A DNA stretch of 27,423 bases from an uncultured Lachnospiraceae bacterium (GTDB taxonomy: Bacteria; Bacillota; Clostridia; Lachnospirales; Lachnospiraceae). The notes under the pieces were generated by a model that made no database searches, was not told the origin of the DNA, and worked only from the letters and a program-made list of their open reading frames with translations. Position 1 is the first letter of the stretch. Each line of letters begins with the position of its first letter. Below, one piece after another: positions 21,119 through 27,423 of this stretch. The position numbers were made by a program, and so were the translations under genes. The stretch is taken from NCBI GenBank assembly GCA_910578115.1, contig CAJTPO010000058.1, positions 1 to 27,423 of the forward strand. Direction: 5' to 3'.

Positions 21119-22294
21119 CTAATATCTCAATACAGTAACTTTGTAACGATACCCATTATTTTCCAGAAATTCTTCACCCAAGAATACCACTGCCTGATCA
21201 CTTACGATCTTTATCCCGTTCATACTTTCATAATTATCGTTATACAGGACGACAGGCTGTCCATCGACTTTCCCGTCCACAATGCGCACACCGCTGATCT
21301 GATACATGGAGTAATTGACCCATTCCATCAAAAACATGTGATCTCCGTTTGCGCATACACAGACGAAGGGATCATAAGTGCCCGCGCTACCCGATATCAG
21401 TTTTGTTTTTACCGGCTTAGAACGGATATCCTTGATCAGATAAACATCCCCGCTCTCCTCCTGGACGAACAGGCCCGCCTGCGTATACCTGACAGGACAG
21501 GCCGGTGTATTTGAATATTCCGGCAGCGCTTCCACGGTGGCAGTAGCTGGCAGGAGCAGCCAATTATAAGACATCGTATTGTCAAAAGTACCAGGCTGCT
21601 CCCGCACATAGATCTCCGTGCCGTCAGCATTGGGACAGACGTTCCTCCATGCAGGTCCATTTCCCTTCATCTGAAACGAAACGGCTGTATAACCAAAGCC
21701 ATCCTCCGGGTCATTTTCCATCTCATAGCGGGTCACCTGCCATTCCTTGTAAGCGTCTCCGCTGTCGCCGTTCTGCCAGGAAAAAAGCATAGTGCCGTCA
21801 TCACTCCAGATATAGGAAAAGCTCTCCTCCTGCTCCCGCCATCTGTGCAGAATCTGCCTGGTCCCCTGACTTGAACAAAGAACGATCAGCGTCATCTCCT
21901 CCCCATCCTGCACTTCATAAGAAAGATATTCTCCACCTGGAGCAATCGATACATTTGTCAGAGAACGATCATCCACAAACACACTGCTTAAGACAGTATC
22001 TTCCCTTGTGTCAATAACCTGATAGACATATCTGCCATCTTCTTTTTTCACCAGACAGAGCATATCTGTCCCCACATCTCCCCAGGCCAGACTGATCACA
22101 TTCTCTGCATAACCGCTGCCAATGTACTGTTGGATACGATCGAAACGAAATTTTTCCGAATCCATTACCTGATTTTCCAAAGGAGGAAGGACAATGGTCT
22201 TATCCTGCTCTCCCACATTACAGCCGCTTAAAACTGCCGCTGTTAGAATCCCTCCCCAAAAAACAATACAGCGTTTACGTTTTCTTCGCTTCAT
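21119..22294 (-). CDS. Lipoprotein, probable WD40/TolB-like beta-propeller
   Basis: Exported lipoprotein of 391 residues: basic start KRRKRKR, hydrophobic core, lipobox VLSGC with the lipid Cys at residue 25. The mature part is beta-rich with spaced blade-like repeats (VISLAWGDVGTDMLCLVKKE, NVSIAPGGEYLSYEVQD, YIWSDDGTMLFSWQ, NVCPNADGTEIYVRE), suggesting a propeller outside the membrane. No enzymatic motif. It starts 24 bases after the kinase gene on the same strand, so this is a three-gene regulator-kinase-lipoprotein operon. The lipoprotein may modulate the sensor domain; this is inferred from position only. Confidence 0.82.
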   Translation of the reverse strand: MKRRKRKRCIVFWGGILTAAVLSGCNVGEQDKTIVLPPLENQVMDSEKFRFDRIQQYIGSGYAENVISLAWGDVGTDMLCLVKKEDGRYVYQVIDTREDTVLSSVFVDDRSLTNVSIAPGGEYLSYEVQDGEEMTLIVLCSSQGTRQILHRWREQEESFSYIWSDDGTMLFSWQNGDSGDAYKEWQVTRYEMENDPEDGFGYTAVSFQMKGNGPAWRNVCPNADGTEIYVREQPGTFDNTMSYNWLLLPATATVEALPEYSNTPACPVRYTQAGLFVQEESGDVYLIKDIRSKPVKTKLISGSAGTYDPFVCVCANGDHMFLMEWVNYSMYQISGVRIVDGKVDGQPVVLYNDNYESMNGIKIVSDQAVVFLGEEFLENNGYRYKVTVLRY

Positions 22295-22318
22295 ATTTCC
22301 ATTCCTTTCGCCCCGCTT

Positions 22319-23833
22319 TTAGACTTTCTCATGCTGATCCACCGCCGGAAAACAGATGGTAAATATAGTTTCTTTGCCGGGAATACTGGCCGCCTTAATG
22401 TATCCCTGATGCTCCTCCATGATCCTGGCGGCAATGGAAAGTCCAAGGCCGGCACTTCCCAGCTCTCTTGATAACCCCTTATCCGCCCGGTAAAACGGTT
22501 CAAAAATCGTTTCCAGATCATCTTTCCGGATTCCCTGCCCCTGATTAGATACCGTGACCTGAACCTGCCCGCCTTGTCCTGTGAGCTGAATATGGATCGG
22601 CTTTCCCGGTTCTCCGTATTTGATGGCATTGTCGATCACATTGATCAGTACCTGTCGGATCTTATCTTCCTTTCCGACCACAGGGAGGCATTCTTTTGTC
22701 CCTTTCAGTGTCAGCGTATTATCATAACGGTTGGCTTTGATCTTCATGGTTTCCGTGACATTCTCTACAATCTCTACCAGGTCAAGCCGCCTCGCATCCT
22801 CTGTATCCGCCTTATCCTGCAGCTCCAACAGCTGTACCACCATTCGGTGAAGCCGGGTACTCTCCTTCAATATGTGTCCTGTTCCGGTATAAAACAGCGC
22901 TTCATCCCCGGGTCCGTTTTTCTCCATCAGCTGCGCATATCCGGAAATCGTGGTAAGGGGCGTCTTCAATTCATGAGTTACATTATTGTAAAATTCCTGA
23001 CGGCTGCTCCACAGCGTGAGAATGCGGTCCTTGTCCTCCCGGATCTTTTGAAACTGTTCCTCTGTTACCTGGAGCATTTCCATATAATTGGAACACAATT
23101 CCCCGATCTCATCCCTGCGCCCCTGCAGCTGCAGCCTGCTCAGAATGATGCTTCCCTGCCTGCCGTCAGCCAGATGGGTGGAAATCTCACTGGCCGCCTG
23201 ACTCAGCCTGCGGATGGGCAGCAGTATCCGATAGACTGTAAACCAGATGATCAGACAGATCAGGGTGAAGACCGCCACCATGATCCAGACCATCCGTTGG
23301 ATCATATCCGACTGTCCCCTATAGAATTCCCCATAATCAAAAAAGCTGCTGATAATCCCGATAAACTGCCCATTGAGGTTCACGGGCATGGAAAAATACA
23401 CCTCACATTGACCGCCTTTTCCATAGCGGATCACAAAAGCGCTTTCCTGTTCTCCGGCTCTTGCAAAATCCTCCTGCTCCTTCCGTAATGCAAAAGCCCC
23501 GGCATCTCCTGCCAGCAGCGCTCCCTCAGGACTGCAGAGAAAAATCCCATCATATCCGGCATTCCTTAACTGCTCTTCTATCTCGTTCTTATACAGCTGA
23601 AAACTGACGGCGTCCATCCTGCTGTCATTTAACAGCAGCGTCTGCTGTACATAGAGCAGACTGTTATCACGCACCCGCTGCATCTCCTCCGTGATCTGCT
23701 TTTCAATCTGATACCGCATCTGTATTCCTACAAAGTAAGCGACCAAAAACATCCCGGCAATCCCGGGCAGCACAATCCAAAGGCTGCTGCGAAATAAAAT
23801 ACTGTGAAAAAAGCTACGTTTCTTCCGGTGCAT
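22319..23833 (-). CDS. Sensor histidine kinase (HAMP, HisKA, HATPase_c)
   Basis: Membrane sensor kinase of 504 residues. Transmembrane helix 1 at about 17-37, an extracytoplasmic sensor of about 145 residues, helix 2 at about 181-203, HAMP (YRILLPIRRLSQAASEI onwards), HisKA with H287 in NNVTHELKTPLTTISGYA, and a complete HATPase_c: N box VLINVIDNAIKYG, G1 NQGQGI, F box IFEPFYRAD, G2 GSAGLGLSIA. ATG 23833 (MHRKKRS), with a GGAG/GGGG-rich stretch upstream, fits better than the longer frame to 23878; it leaves a 20-base overlap with the regulator gene. It should phosphorylate the OmpR-family regulator encoded just upstream. Confidence 0.93.
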   Translation of the reverse strand: MHRKKRSFFHSILFRSSLWIVLPGIAGMFLVAYFVGIQMRYQIEKQITEEMQRVRDNSLLYVQQTLLLNDSRMDAVSFQLYKNEIEEQLRNAGYDGIFLCSPEGALLAGDAGAFALRKEQEDFARAGEQESAFVIRYGKGGQCEVYFSMPVNLNGQFIGIISSFFDYGEFYRGQSDMIQRMVWIMVAVFTLICLIIWFTVYRILLPIRRLSQAASEISTHLADGRQGSIILSRLQLQGRRDEIGELCSNYMEMLQVTEEQFQKIREDKDRILTLWSSRQEFYNNVTHELKTPLTTISGYAQLMEKNGPGDEALFYTGTGHILKESTRLHRMVVQLLELQDKADTEDARRLDLVEIVENVTETMKIKANRYDNTLTLKGTKECLPVVGKEDKIRQVLINVIDNAIKYGEPGKPIHIQLTGQGGQVQVTVSNQGQGIRKDDLETIFEPFYRADKGLSRELGSAGLGLSIAARIMEEHQGYIKAASIPGKETIFTICFPAVDQHEKV

Positions 23834-24524
23834 ACTTATACCCCACTCCAAATACTGTAACAATGGCTTCTCCCGCACGGAGCTTCTTCCGCAGACGCTG
23901 TATATGCATATCTACCGTTCTGGTATCCCCCGCATATTCATAGCCCCAGACAGCATCCAGCAGCCTTTCCCTGGTAAAAACCTGCCTTGGATGGCGGGCC
24001 ATCCACACTAACAGATCAAATTCCTTCGGCGTCAGTTCCACCGGCTCCCCGTCCTGGACAACAGCCCGCTCATTTTCATAAATCTGACCACCCGGAATGC
24101 TGATCTGCTCTCTCTTTTCCGGCCCAAGGGTCTTCTGAAAGCGCCGCAGAACCGCCCGGATGCGGATATTGACCTCCCTTAAGTCAAAAGGCTTGGTGAT
24201 ATAGTCATCGGCTCCGCAGGACATCCCGTACACCTTATCTTCAATCGCTCCCCGTGCCGTCAGCATAATCACAGGGATATCGTATTTGTCCATCATCAGT
24301 TTTAACAGATCCACTCCGCCCAAGTCGGGAAGCATCCAGTCCAAAAGCACCAGCTGCGGTTTAAACTCTTCCATCGCCAGCATTCCCTGTGCCCCGGTAT
24401 AAGCACATTTTACGGTAAATCCTTCCCGGCACAGGTCATATTTTAAAAGATCCGCAATGGGTTTTTCATCTTCTATGATGAGTATCCGCGTTGCACCAGC
24501 ATCCATTTCTCCCACTCGTTCCAT
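23814..24524 (-). CDS. OmpR-family response regulator
   Basis: Response regulator of 236 residues. Receiver: E18/D19/E20, phospho-acceptor D62 in LVLLDWMLPD, IMLTARGAIEDKV, and the conserved Lys in DDYITKPFDL. Winged helix: VELTPKEFDLLVWMARHPRQ, FTRERLLDAVWGYEY, TRTVDMHIQRLRKKL and VFGVGYKY. The frame is open to 24611, but AGGAAGG 7 bases before ATG 24524 and the domain start favour this N-terminus; ATG 24506 is the alternative. First gene of the three-gene signalling operon. Confidence 0.93.
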   Translation of the reverse strand: MERVGEMDAGATRILIIEDEKPIADLLKYDLCREGFTVKCAYTGAQGMLAMEEFKPQLVLLDWMLPDLGGVDLLKLMMDKYDIPVIMLTARGAIEDKVYGMSCGADDYITKPFDLREVNIRIRAVLRRFQKTLGPEKREQISIPGGQIYENERAVVQDGEPVELTPKEFDLLVWMARHPRQVFTRERLLDAVWGYEYAGDTRTVDMHIQRLRKKLRAGEAIVTVFGVGYKYAPEET

Positions 24525-24784
24525 CCTTGCACCTTCCTGCCCGCCCTGACGGGTCTTTCGTTTGATATTTGGAAGCACCTTGCTCAAAATGCTTCCTTTT
24601 ACTATTGACAAACACCCTTCTCAAAGTATATCGGATACCACGGCGGAAAACTATAAATCGTCCCTGTTTTTCTGCTGTGATTCGCTTTCCTTGTCCTGTA
24701 TTTCTCCAACAGCTTTAAAAGATACTCCCTGTGAAATGTTACCGTGGACAGCTTTTGTATTGTTTCATTGCTGATAAATGCGAA
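24525..24784. other. Upstream region of the two-component operon
   Basis: No gene is credible here. On the minus strand TATACT (complement of 24625-24630) could be a -10 for the regulator operon, with a leader of about 95 bases; there is no good -35 at the expected spacing, so activation by the regulator itself is possible. The remaining sequence up to the terminator at 24785 shows nothing I can identify. Confidence 0.35.
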
Positions 24785-24816
24785 AGAGCGTTCATTGTCT
24801 TTCCAACAAACGCTCT
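24785..24816 (-). terminator. Terminator of the Glu/Lys-rich lipoprotein gene
   Basis: AGAGCGTT (24785-24792) pairs with AACGCTCT (24809-24816). On the minus strand the stem ends in TTTCGCATTTAT, 22 bases after the lipoprotein stop. The T run is broken, so efficiency is uncertain. Confidence 0.5.
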
Positions 24817-24838
24817 CCTGTCTTAATGGGAAATCTCT

Positions 24839-25669
24839 TTACTGATCATCCATTGATACTGCAAAGGTATCTGCTATTAACGGCAATAAAGCTCCCCACC
24901 CTTCTTCCGCTTCAATAGGATAGCAATAGTTGACGCCCCATACATCATTTTCAAATTCATTAAGCCTGACTTTGTATATCACTTCACCTTCCTGCCTGGT
25001 CATATCAAAATTTTCCAATGTATAGCCGGCACTTTTCAATTCCTCCTTAACCTGATCTCCGGTTTTATCATCATAATGAGTTATCCAAAGTTGAACCTGA
25101 CCATTCAGCACAATCTTTCCCTCAAACGCAGCTGTCCATGCATCGTTTGCGTGCTGCTGCCAGTCTCCATCTGTTAAATAAATAACATACCCTTCTCCTG
25201 CAAAAAGTGTGGCGGGCATTTCCTCCATCTCACCTTCTCTCATAATCTTAAGGACCATTTTATCCTCTGTATACTCTTTTTCTGTTTTCTCTGCTTCTGC
25301 CTCTTTCTCTGTTTTCTCCACTTCCTCTGTTTTCTCCGCTGCCTCGGCCTTCTCTGCTGCCTCGGCTTTCTCTTCTTTCTCCACTTCCGCCGCTTCTGCC
25401 ACTTTTTCTGTTTTTTCCACCTTCTCCTCAGAAGTTTCAGGTACTGGCGTATTTTCCAATATGGCATTATCAGCCGTGGAATCCTCAACAGGCAGAATAT
25501 TCTCACTTTCTGATTGATCTGACTGGTCAGACTGATCAGATACAGCCTCTGCATTTTCTTTTGTCATCGAGCAGCCTGTCATCGTTCCAATACTGATCGT
25601 GAAAACAGCTGCACATATCAATATGAAAATTCCATTTTTCTTCGCGCCTTTTATAAATATTTTTCTCAT
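24839..25669 (-). CDS. Lipoprotein with Glu/Lys/Ala-rich spacer
   Basis: Exported lipoprotein of 276 residues: basic start, hydrophobic stretch (13-30), lipobox MTGC with the Cys at 33. A Ser/Asp/Gln-rich part with tandem SDQ units follows, then a low-complexity KTEK/EAAEK stretch (about 80-140) likely to be an extended or coiled-coil stalk, and a C-terminal globular domain (about 145-276) starting MVLKIMREGEMEEMPATLFA. Function unknown. The frame reaches 25759, but that extension (CRAKFEIWLAAFAKNCFG) is translated structured repeat C; the repeat's terminal GGAGG lies 5 bases before ATG 25669, which is the real start. The ribosome site is therefore supplied by the repeat. Confidence 0.8.
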   Translation of the reverse strand: MRKIFIKGAKKNGIFILICAAVFTISIGTMTGCSMTKENAEAVSDQSDQSDQSESENILPVEDSTADNAILENTPVPETSEEKVEKTEKVAEAAEVEKEEKAEAAEKAEAAEKTEEVEKTEKEAEAEKTEKEYTEDKMVLKIMREGEMEEMPATLFAGEGYVIYLTDGDWQQHANDAWTAAFEGKIVLNGQVQLWITHYDDKTGDQVKEELKSAGYTLENFDMTRQEGEVIYKVRLNEFENDVWGVNYCYPIEAEEGWGALLPLIADTFAVSMDDQ

Positions 25670-25670
25670 A

Positions 25671-25806
25671 GTTTCCTCCATGCCGAAGCAGTTTTTTGCG
25701 AAGGCTGCGAGCCAAATTTCAAATTTGGCTCTGCAATCCCGAGTTTGTGGCTCCGGCACAAACTCGCAGTTGAAAAATCAGCACATCAGTGTGATTTTTC
25801 AAACTT
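25671..25806 (-). repeat. SD-carrying structured repeat, copy C (complete)
   Basis: Same order as copy A on the minus strand. P3: GTTGAAAAATCA (25769-25780) with 25792-25804, capped by CAC/GTG (25782-25784, 25789-25791) around the same ATCA loop and with the same bulged G (25781). P2: GAGTTTGTG (25741-25749) with CACAAACTC (25757-25765). P1: 25709-25719 with 25721-25731, 11 pairs. P0: GCA/TGC around an A-rich loop. The end is GCTTCGGCATGGAGG, which forms the ribosome site of the lipoprotein gene. CTTTCCTCC beyond the far end (25807-25815) repeats the TTTCCTCC at 25672-25679. Confidence 0.85.
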
Positions 25807-25843
25807 CTTTCCTCCGTAATAATGTGTCGATAAAACAGTTCTT

Positions 25844-25969
25844 TTAGCCCGCCGATTCAAAACCGGCAGCACTCCCATCAGGCCCGCGATACCAAATCGC
25901 ACGCATCATATGTCCCAGCACCTGCTTCCTCTTCACAGTATCCCCAGGGAACCCACATATTCCACACAT
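25844..25969 (-). pseudogene. N-terminal stub of asparagine synthetase (glutamine amidotransferase class II)
   Basis: A 41-residue frame beginning MCGICGFPGD and containing MRAIWYRGPDGS: the exact start of AsnB-type amidotransferases, with Cys2 the nucleophile after Met removal and the RGPDG motif. After GFESAG it stops, so all of the synthetase and most of the amidotransferase are gone. AAAGGAGAAGG precedes the ATG, so the stub keeps its ribosome site. Repeat C lies about 40 bases further along. The stub may persist as the leader of the lipoprotein transcript. Confidence 0.7.
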
Positions 25970-26029
25970 AGCACCTTCTCCTTTGTCTTTTATTCCCATG
26001 GAGATATTCTAGCAAACAAATATATCAAG

Positions 26030-26048
26030 GATACAATGAGATTGTATC
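26030..26048. promoter_or_regulatory. Palindrome, possible operator
   Basis: GATACAAT (26030-26037), GAG, ATTGTATC (26041-26048): perfect 8-base arms. It lies 60-80 bases upstream of the asnB stub and just ahead of a TAGAAT -10 candidate on the minus strand (complement of about 26007-26012), a plausible regulator site. It is between that promoter and the divergent XRE pseudogene. Confidence 0.4.
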
Positions 26049-26122
26049 AGAAATGTAAAAATTGTTCTTTAACTGATTATTTGAAACACTTTCTTTATCT
26101 TGCATCCACATAACTATTCCCC

Positions 26123-26452
26123 ATGAAATAAAAAGAATCCGCGAAAAGCGGCAGCGATTAGATCTTACACAGGCACAGTGAGCAGAAGATATTGATATAT
26201 CAGCTTCTTATATTATATGGTCGCTATCGAACGCTGGGGAACAAAGCCTCACATTAGATACCGCTTGTGAGGCTTATCAACAGGCGTGGCGTGACCGTCG
26301 ATTACACGCTGTCCGATTCCATGACAGACAGCGACGCCAATATCATAGCGCAGTTTCGTCAGATCACTGACTGCCAGCCGCCGGGACGCAGGCAGATGGC
26401 AAGCAAAGTTTTGCGTACTATCTTTTCTAATTTCAACAAAGATACTTTTTAG
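26123..26452 (+). pseudogene. XRE-family transcriptional regulator, broken
   Basis: Starting at 26131 the plus strand reads KRIREKRQRLDLTQAQ, stop, AEDIDISASYI, then a disturbed stretch and GEQSLTLDT, a clear XRE helix-turn-helix. The TGA at 26179-26181 replaces the Leu usual in TQAQLAE, and ATG 26123 is out of frame with it. The C-terminal half reappears in another frame (26279-26452: VDYTLSDSMTDSDANIIAQF onward to NFNKDTF), so at least one stop and two frameshifts are needed to explain it. No functional product is expected. Confidence 0.65.
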
Positions 26453-26966
26453 AATGACTATTTTGATTCTGTCTTTCCGTGCCGGAGACGCCTTACAAAG
26501 TCAACGTCACTGACCATGCTGCTCACAGCTTCATAGGACAGTCAATCTTATCACCCCGAAAATAACTTGAACAGTTTAAGCATGGCCTCACAGCATCCGC
26601 AACAGATTAAATCAAGGACACCGTTTAGTTCCTCCGGATTATTTCTATTGAAGATCTCAATATAAAAATTGAAATAAATAACCACAAACGCAAAAAAGGA
26701 CTAAATCAATAAAACTTAATGTTTTACTGATTTAATCCTCAATAGATACGCAAAAAGGAAGTTATTTCTCACTTCCCTTTCGACTTATATATAGACTTTC
26801 AGCACTATGTTTTTGAATCTATTGGCTTTTGTATACTGTGGGTGATGCGGCATATATTTCTGCACATCTTAACGAGTCACCACAAAAGTCCCAAAATAGA
26901 CTGGTTTACATTCTATTCTCCTGCATTGTTTATCGCCGCCTGTGCCGCTGTTAGATTCTGATGACT
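26453..26966. other. Non-coding stretch with two tandem hairpins
   Basis: No credible gene. Hairpin 1: 26698-26715 pairs with 26721-26738 (18-base arms, two mismatches, TTAAT loop). Hairpin 2: AAAGGAAGT (26754-26762) pairs with ACTTCCCTTT (26771-26780). Each is preceded by the same string ACGCAAAAA(A)GGA (ends at 26700 and 26759). They may be tandem terminators at the edge of the mobile region to the right. A minus-strand frame over about 26563-26690 has no start codon and is not called. Confidence 0.45.
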
Positions 26967-27048
26967 TTTACCCCTGGGGTAAATAATTTACCCCTTTTAC
27001 CCCACCTGTGAGGAATTTACCCCACCCAATTTGCGGTTCGACAAATTG
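26967..27048. repeat. TTTACCCC iteron-like repeats and inverted repeat
   Basis: TTTACCCC occurs at 26967, 26987, 26996 and 27016, and inverted (GGGGTAAA) at 26976; the first pair forms a palindrome around one T. CAATTTG (27027-27033) and CAAATTG (27042-27048) add an inverted repeat. Such a cluster is typical of a replication-initiator or repressor binding region of plasmids and integrative elements. No initiator gene is in the window; it would lie to the right or be absent. Confidence 0.6.
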
Positions 27049-27125
27049 CGATTTTGCCGCTAAAACCCCCTTGTTTTTTTGCGGAATCCGGTATAGAATG
27101 ATTTCAGCGGAACGCTCCGCAGCGT

Positions 27126-27154
27126 TTGACAATTCCGCATAAATCTGCTAAGAT
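27126..27154 (+). promoter_or_regulatory. Promoter of the candidate antisense RNA
   Basis: TTGACA at 27126-27131, a 17-base spacer and TAAGAT at 27149-27154. No open reading frame follows before the terminator-like stem at 27206-27252, so it should drive a short untranslated RNA. Confidence 0.6.
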
Positions 27155-27160
27155 ATACTT

Positions 27161-27255
27161 ACATAAAGGTACTGCCGATAGACGGCTAGTCCGAATTTAG
27201 GTCAACAAAAATAGTCGCCTTAGTTTTGCAGACTGTGGGGCGGCTATTTTTGTGG
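27161..27255 (+). ncRNA. Candidate antitoxin small RNA
   Basis: Predicted RNA of about 95 bases. A 5' hairpin GCCG/CGGC lies at 27174-27186. The 3' stem CAAAAATAGTCGCC (27206-27219) with GGCGGCTATTTTTG (27239-27252) has one mismatch and works as a terminator shape in both directions. It converges on the 34-residue toxin-like gene, and its 3' half is complementary to the end and 3' untranslated part of that message, the arrangement of TxpA/RatA-type type I systems. Confidence 0.5.
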
Positions 27256-27348
27256 TTTATTATTATCCTTGCTTCCGATGGCGTATCCGAGACCGAAGCA
27301 GGTCAGGCATAAGCCAAGCACTGAAATCAATCCTTCAATCGTCAACAT
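27244..27348 (-). CDS. Small hydrophobic (holin-like) peptide, candidate type I toxin
   Basis: A 34-residue peptide: MLTIEGLISVLGLCLTCFGL then GYAIGSKDNNKPQK. One membrane helix at about 6-25, an acidic residue near the start and a charged polar tail, the form of TxpA/Fst/holin-like type I toxins that insert into the membrane. AAAGGAGG lies about 8-9 bases before ATG 27348. The stop codon lies in the shared stem with the convergent small RNA. The 5' leader can fold so that GGAGGG/CCCTCC pairs hide the ribosome site. A small protein of a mobile element with another role is the alternative. Confidence 0.6.
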   Translation of the reverse strand: MLTIEGLISVLGLCLTCFGLGYAIGSKDNNKPQK

Positions 27349-27356
27349 CCACTCAG

Positions 27357-27417
27357 CCCTCCTTTCCCAGATTCCTGCAAGCAGGTTTCTATGTAATCGG
27401 AGGGTCACAGTCCCTCC
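27357..27417 (-). promoter_or_regulatory. Leader with alternative pairing of the toxin ribosome site
   Basis: The plus strand has CCCTCC at 27357-27362 (complement of the ribosome site), GGAGGG at 27399-27404 and CCCTCC at 27412-27417. In the minus-strand RNA the middle element (read as CCCTCC) can pair either with the upstream GGAGGG, freeing the ribosome site, or with the ribosome site itself, blocking it. A small CCTGC/GCAGG hairpin lies between. Confidence 0.5.
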
Positions 27418-27423
27418 GCAGAA

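Noticed and set aside
25320..25420. Tandem repeats in the lipoprotein gene as a separate repeat element
   Set aside because: They encode the in-frame Glu/Lys/Ala-rich spacer of the lipoprotein and are ordinary coding low complexity.
26563..26690. Minus-strand frame ending in a Cys-rich segment (LICCGCCEAMLKLFKLFSG)
   Set aside because: No start codon with a ribosome site in this frame and no upstream continuation; at most a gene fragment, too weak to call.

Overview
The window looks like a chromosomal stretch of an anaerobic Clostridia, most probably Lachnospiraceae. The reasons are strong GGAGG ribosome sites, moderate GC, a Lachnospiraceae-type HPr, Tn4451-type transposon debris, LytTR and OmpR two-component genes, and short intergenic gaps. 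Species cannot be named from the sequence alone.

Layout. (1) 1-1.9 kb: the end of a mobile element carrying tnpW has cut off a VanS-like histidine kinase, leaving it without its ATPase domain; its OmpR-family partner is intact. (2) 2.0-5.5 kb: a GC-rich sugar-acid operon (IlvD/Edd-family dehydratase, DapA-family 2-keto-3-deoxy sugar acid aldolase, GntR/FadR regulator) with a near-consensus promoter and a perfect inverted repeat over the start site. (3) 5.5-9.4 kb, minus strand: a YbaK deacylase with a hypothetical protein, then PTS Enzyme I and HPr. ptsH and ptsI are separated by two tandem copies of a structured repeat. (4) 9.5-12.7 kb, minus: amylosucrase (GH13) and a LacI-family regulator, with a perfect match to the cre/LacI-type operator consensus downstream of the promoter. 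(5) 13.0-15.4 kb, plus, AT-richer: an XRE-HTH/ABC-ATPase fusion protein with a FtsX-type permease. (6) 15.6-17.0 kb, minus: an SDR oxidoreductase with a TetR repressor and two palindromic operators. (7) 17.0-21.1 kb, minus: a decay zone with a response regulator cut inside LytTR, a second whose receiver domain is deleted, a histidine-kinase N-terminal stub, a cupin tail, and some intact small genes. (8) 21.1-24.5 kb, minus: an OmpR regulator, a histidine kinase and a beta-propeller-like lipoprotein in one operon. (9) 24.8-26.5 kb: a lipoprotein gene whose leader is a third copy of the structured repeat, a stub of asparagine synthetase, and a broken XRE regulator. (10) 26.7-27.4 kb: tandem hairpins, TTTACCCC repeats and a candidate type I toxin-antitoxin module, probably the edge of another mobile element.

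The most unusual signal is the repeat present as copies A (8811-8947), B (8948-9054) and C (25671-25806). Read on the minus strand it is a series of hairpins (P3, P2, P1, P0) whose arms differ between copies but stay complementary, and it ends in GCTTCGGNNTGGAGG, a Shine-Dalgarno sequence. Each copy is bounded on both sides by a GGAGGNAA-like sequence whose local variant is shared at the two edges. This looks like a hairpin element that inserts into ribosome binding sites and regenerates them. Other points are the convergent small RNA/34-residue hydrophobic peptide pair at the right edge, the HTH-ABC fusion, and an HPr with lysine where the regulatory Ser46 normally lies.
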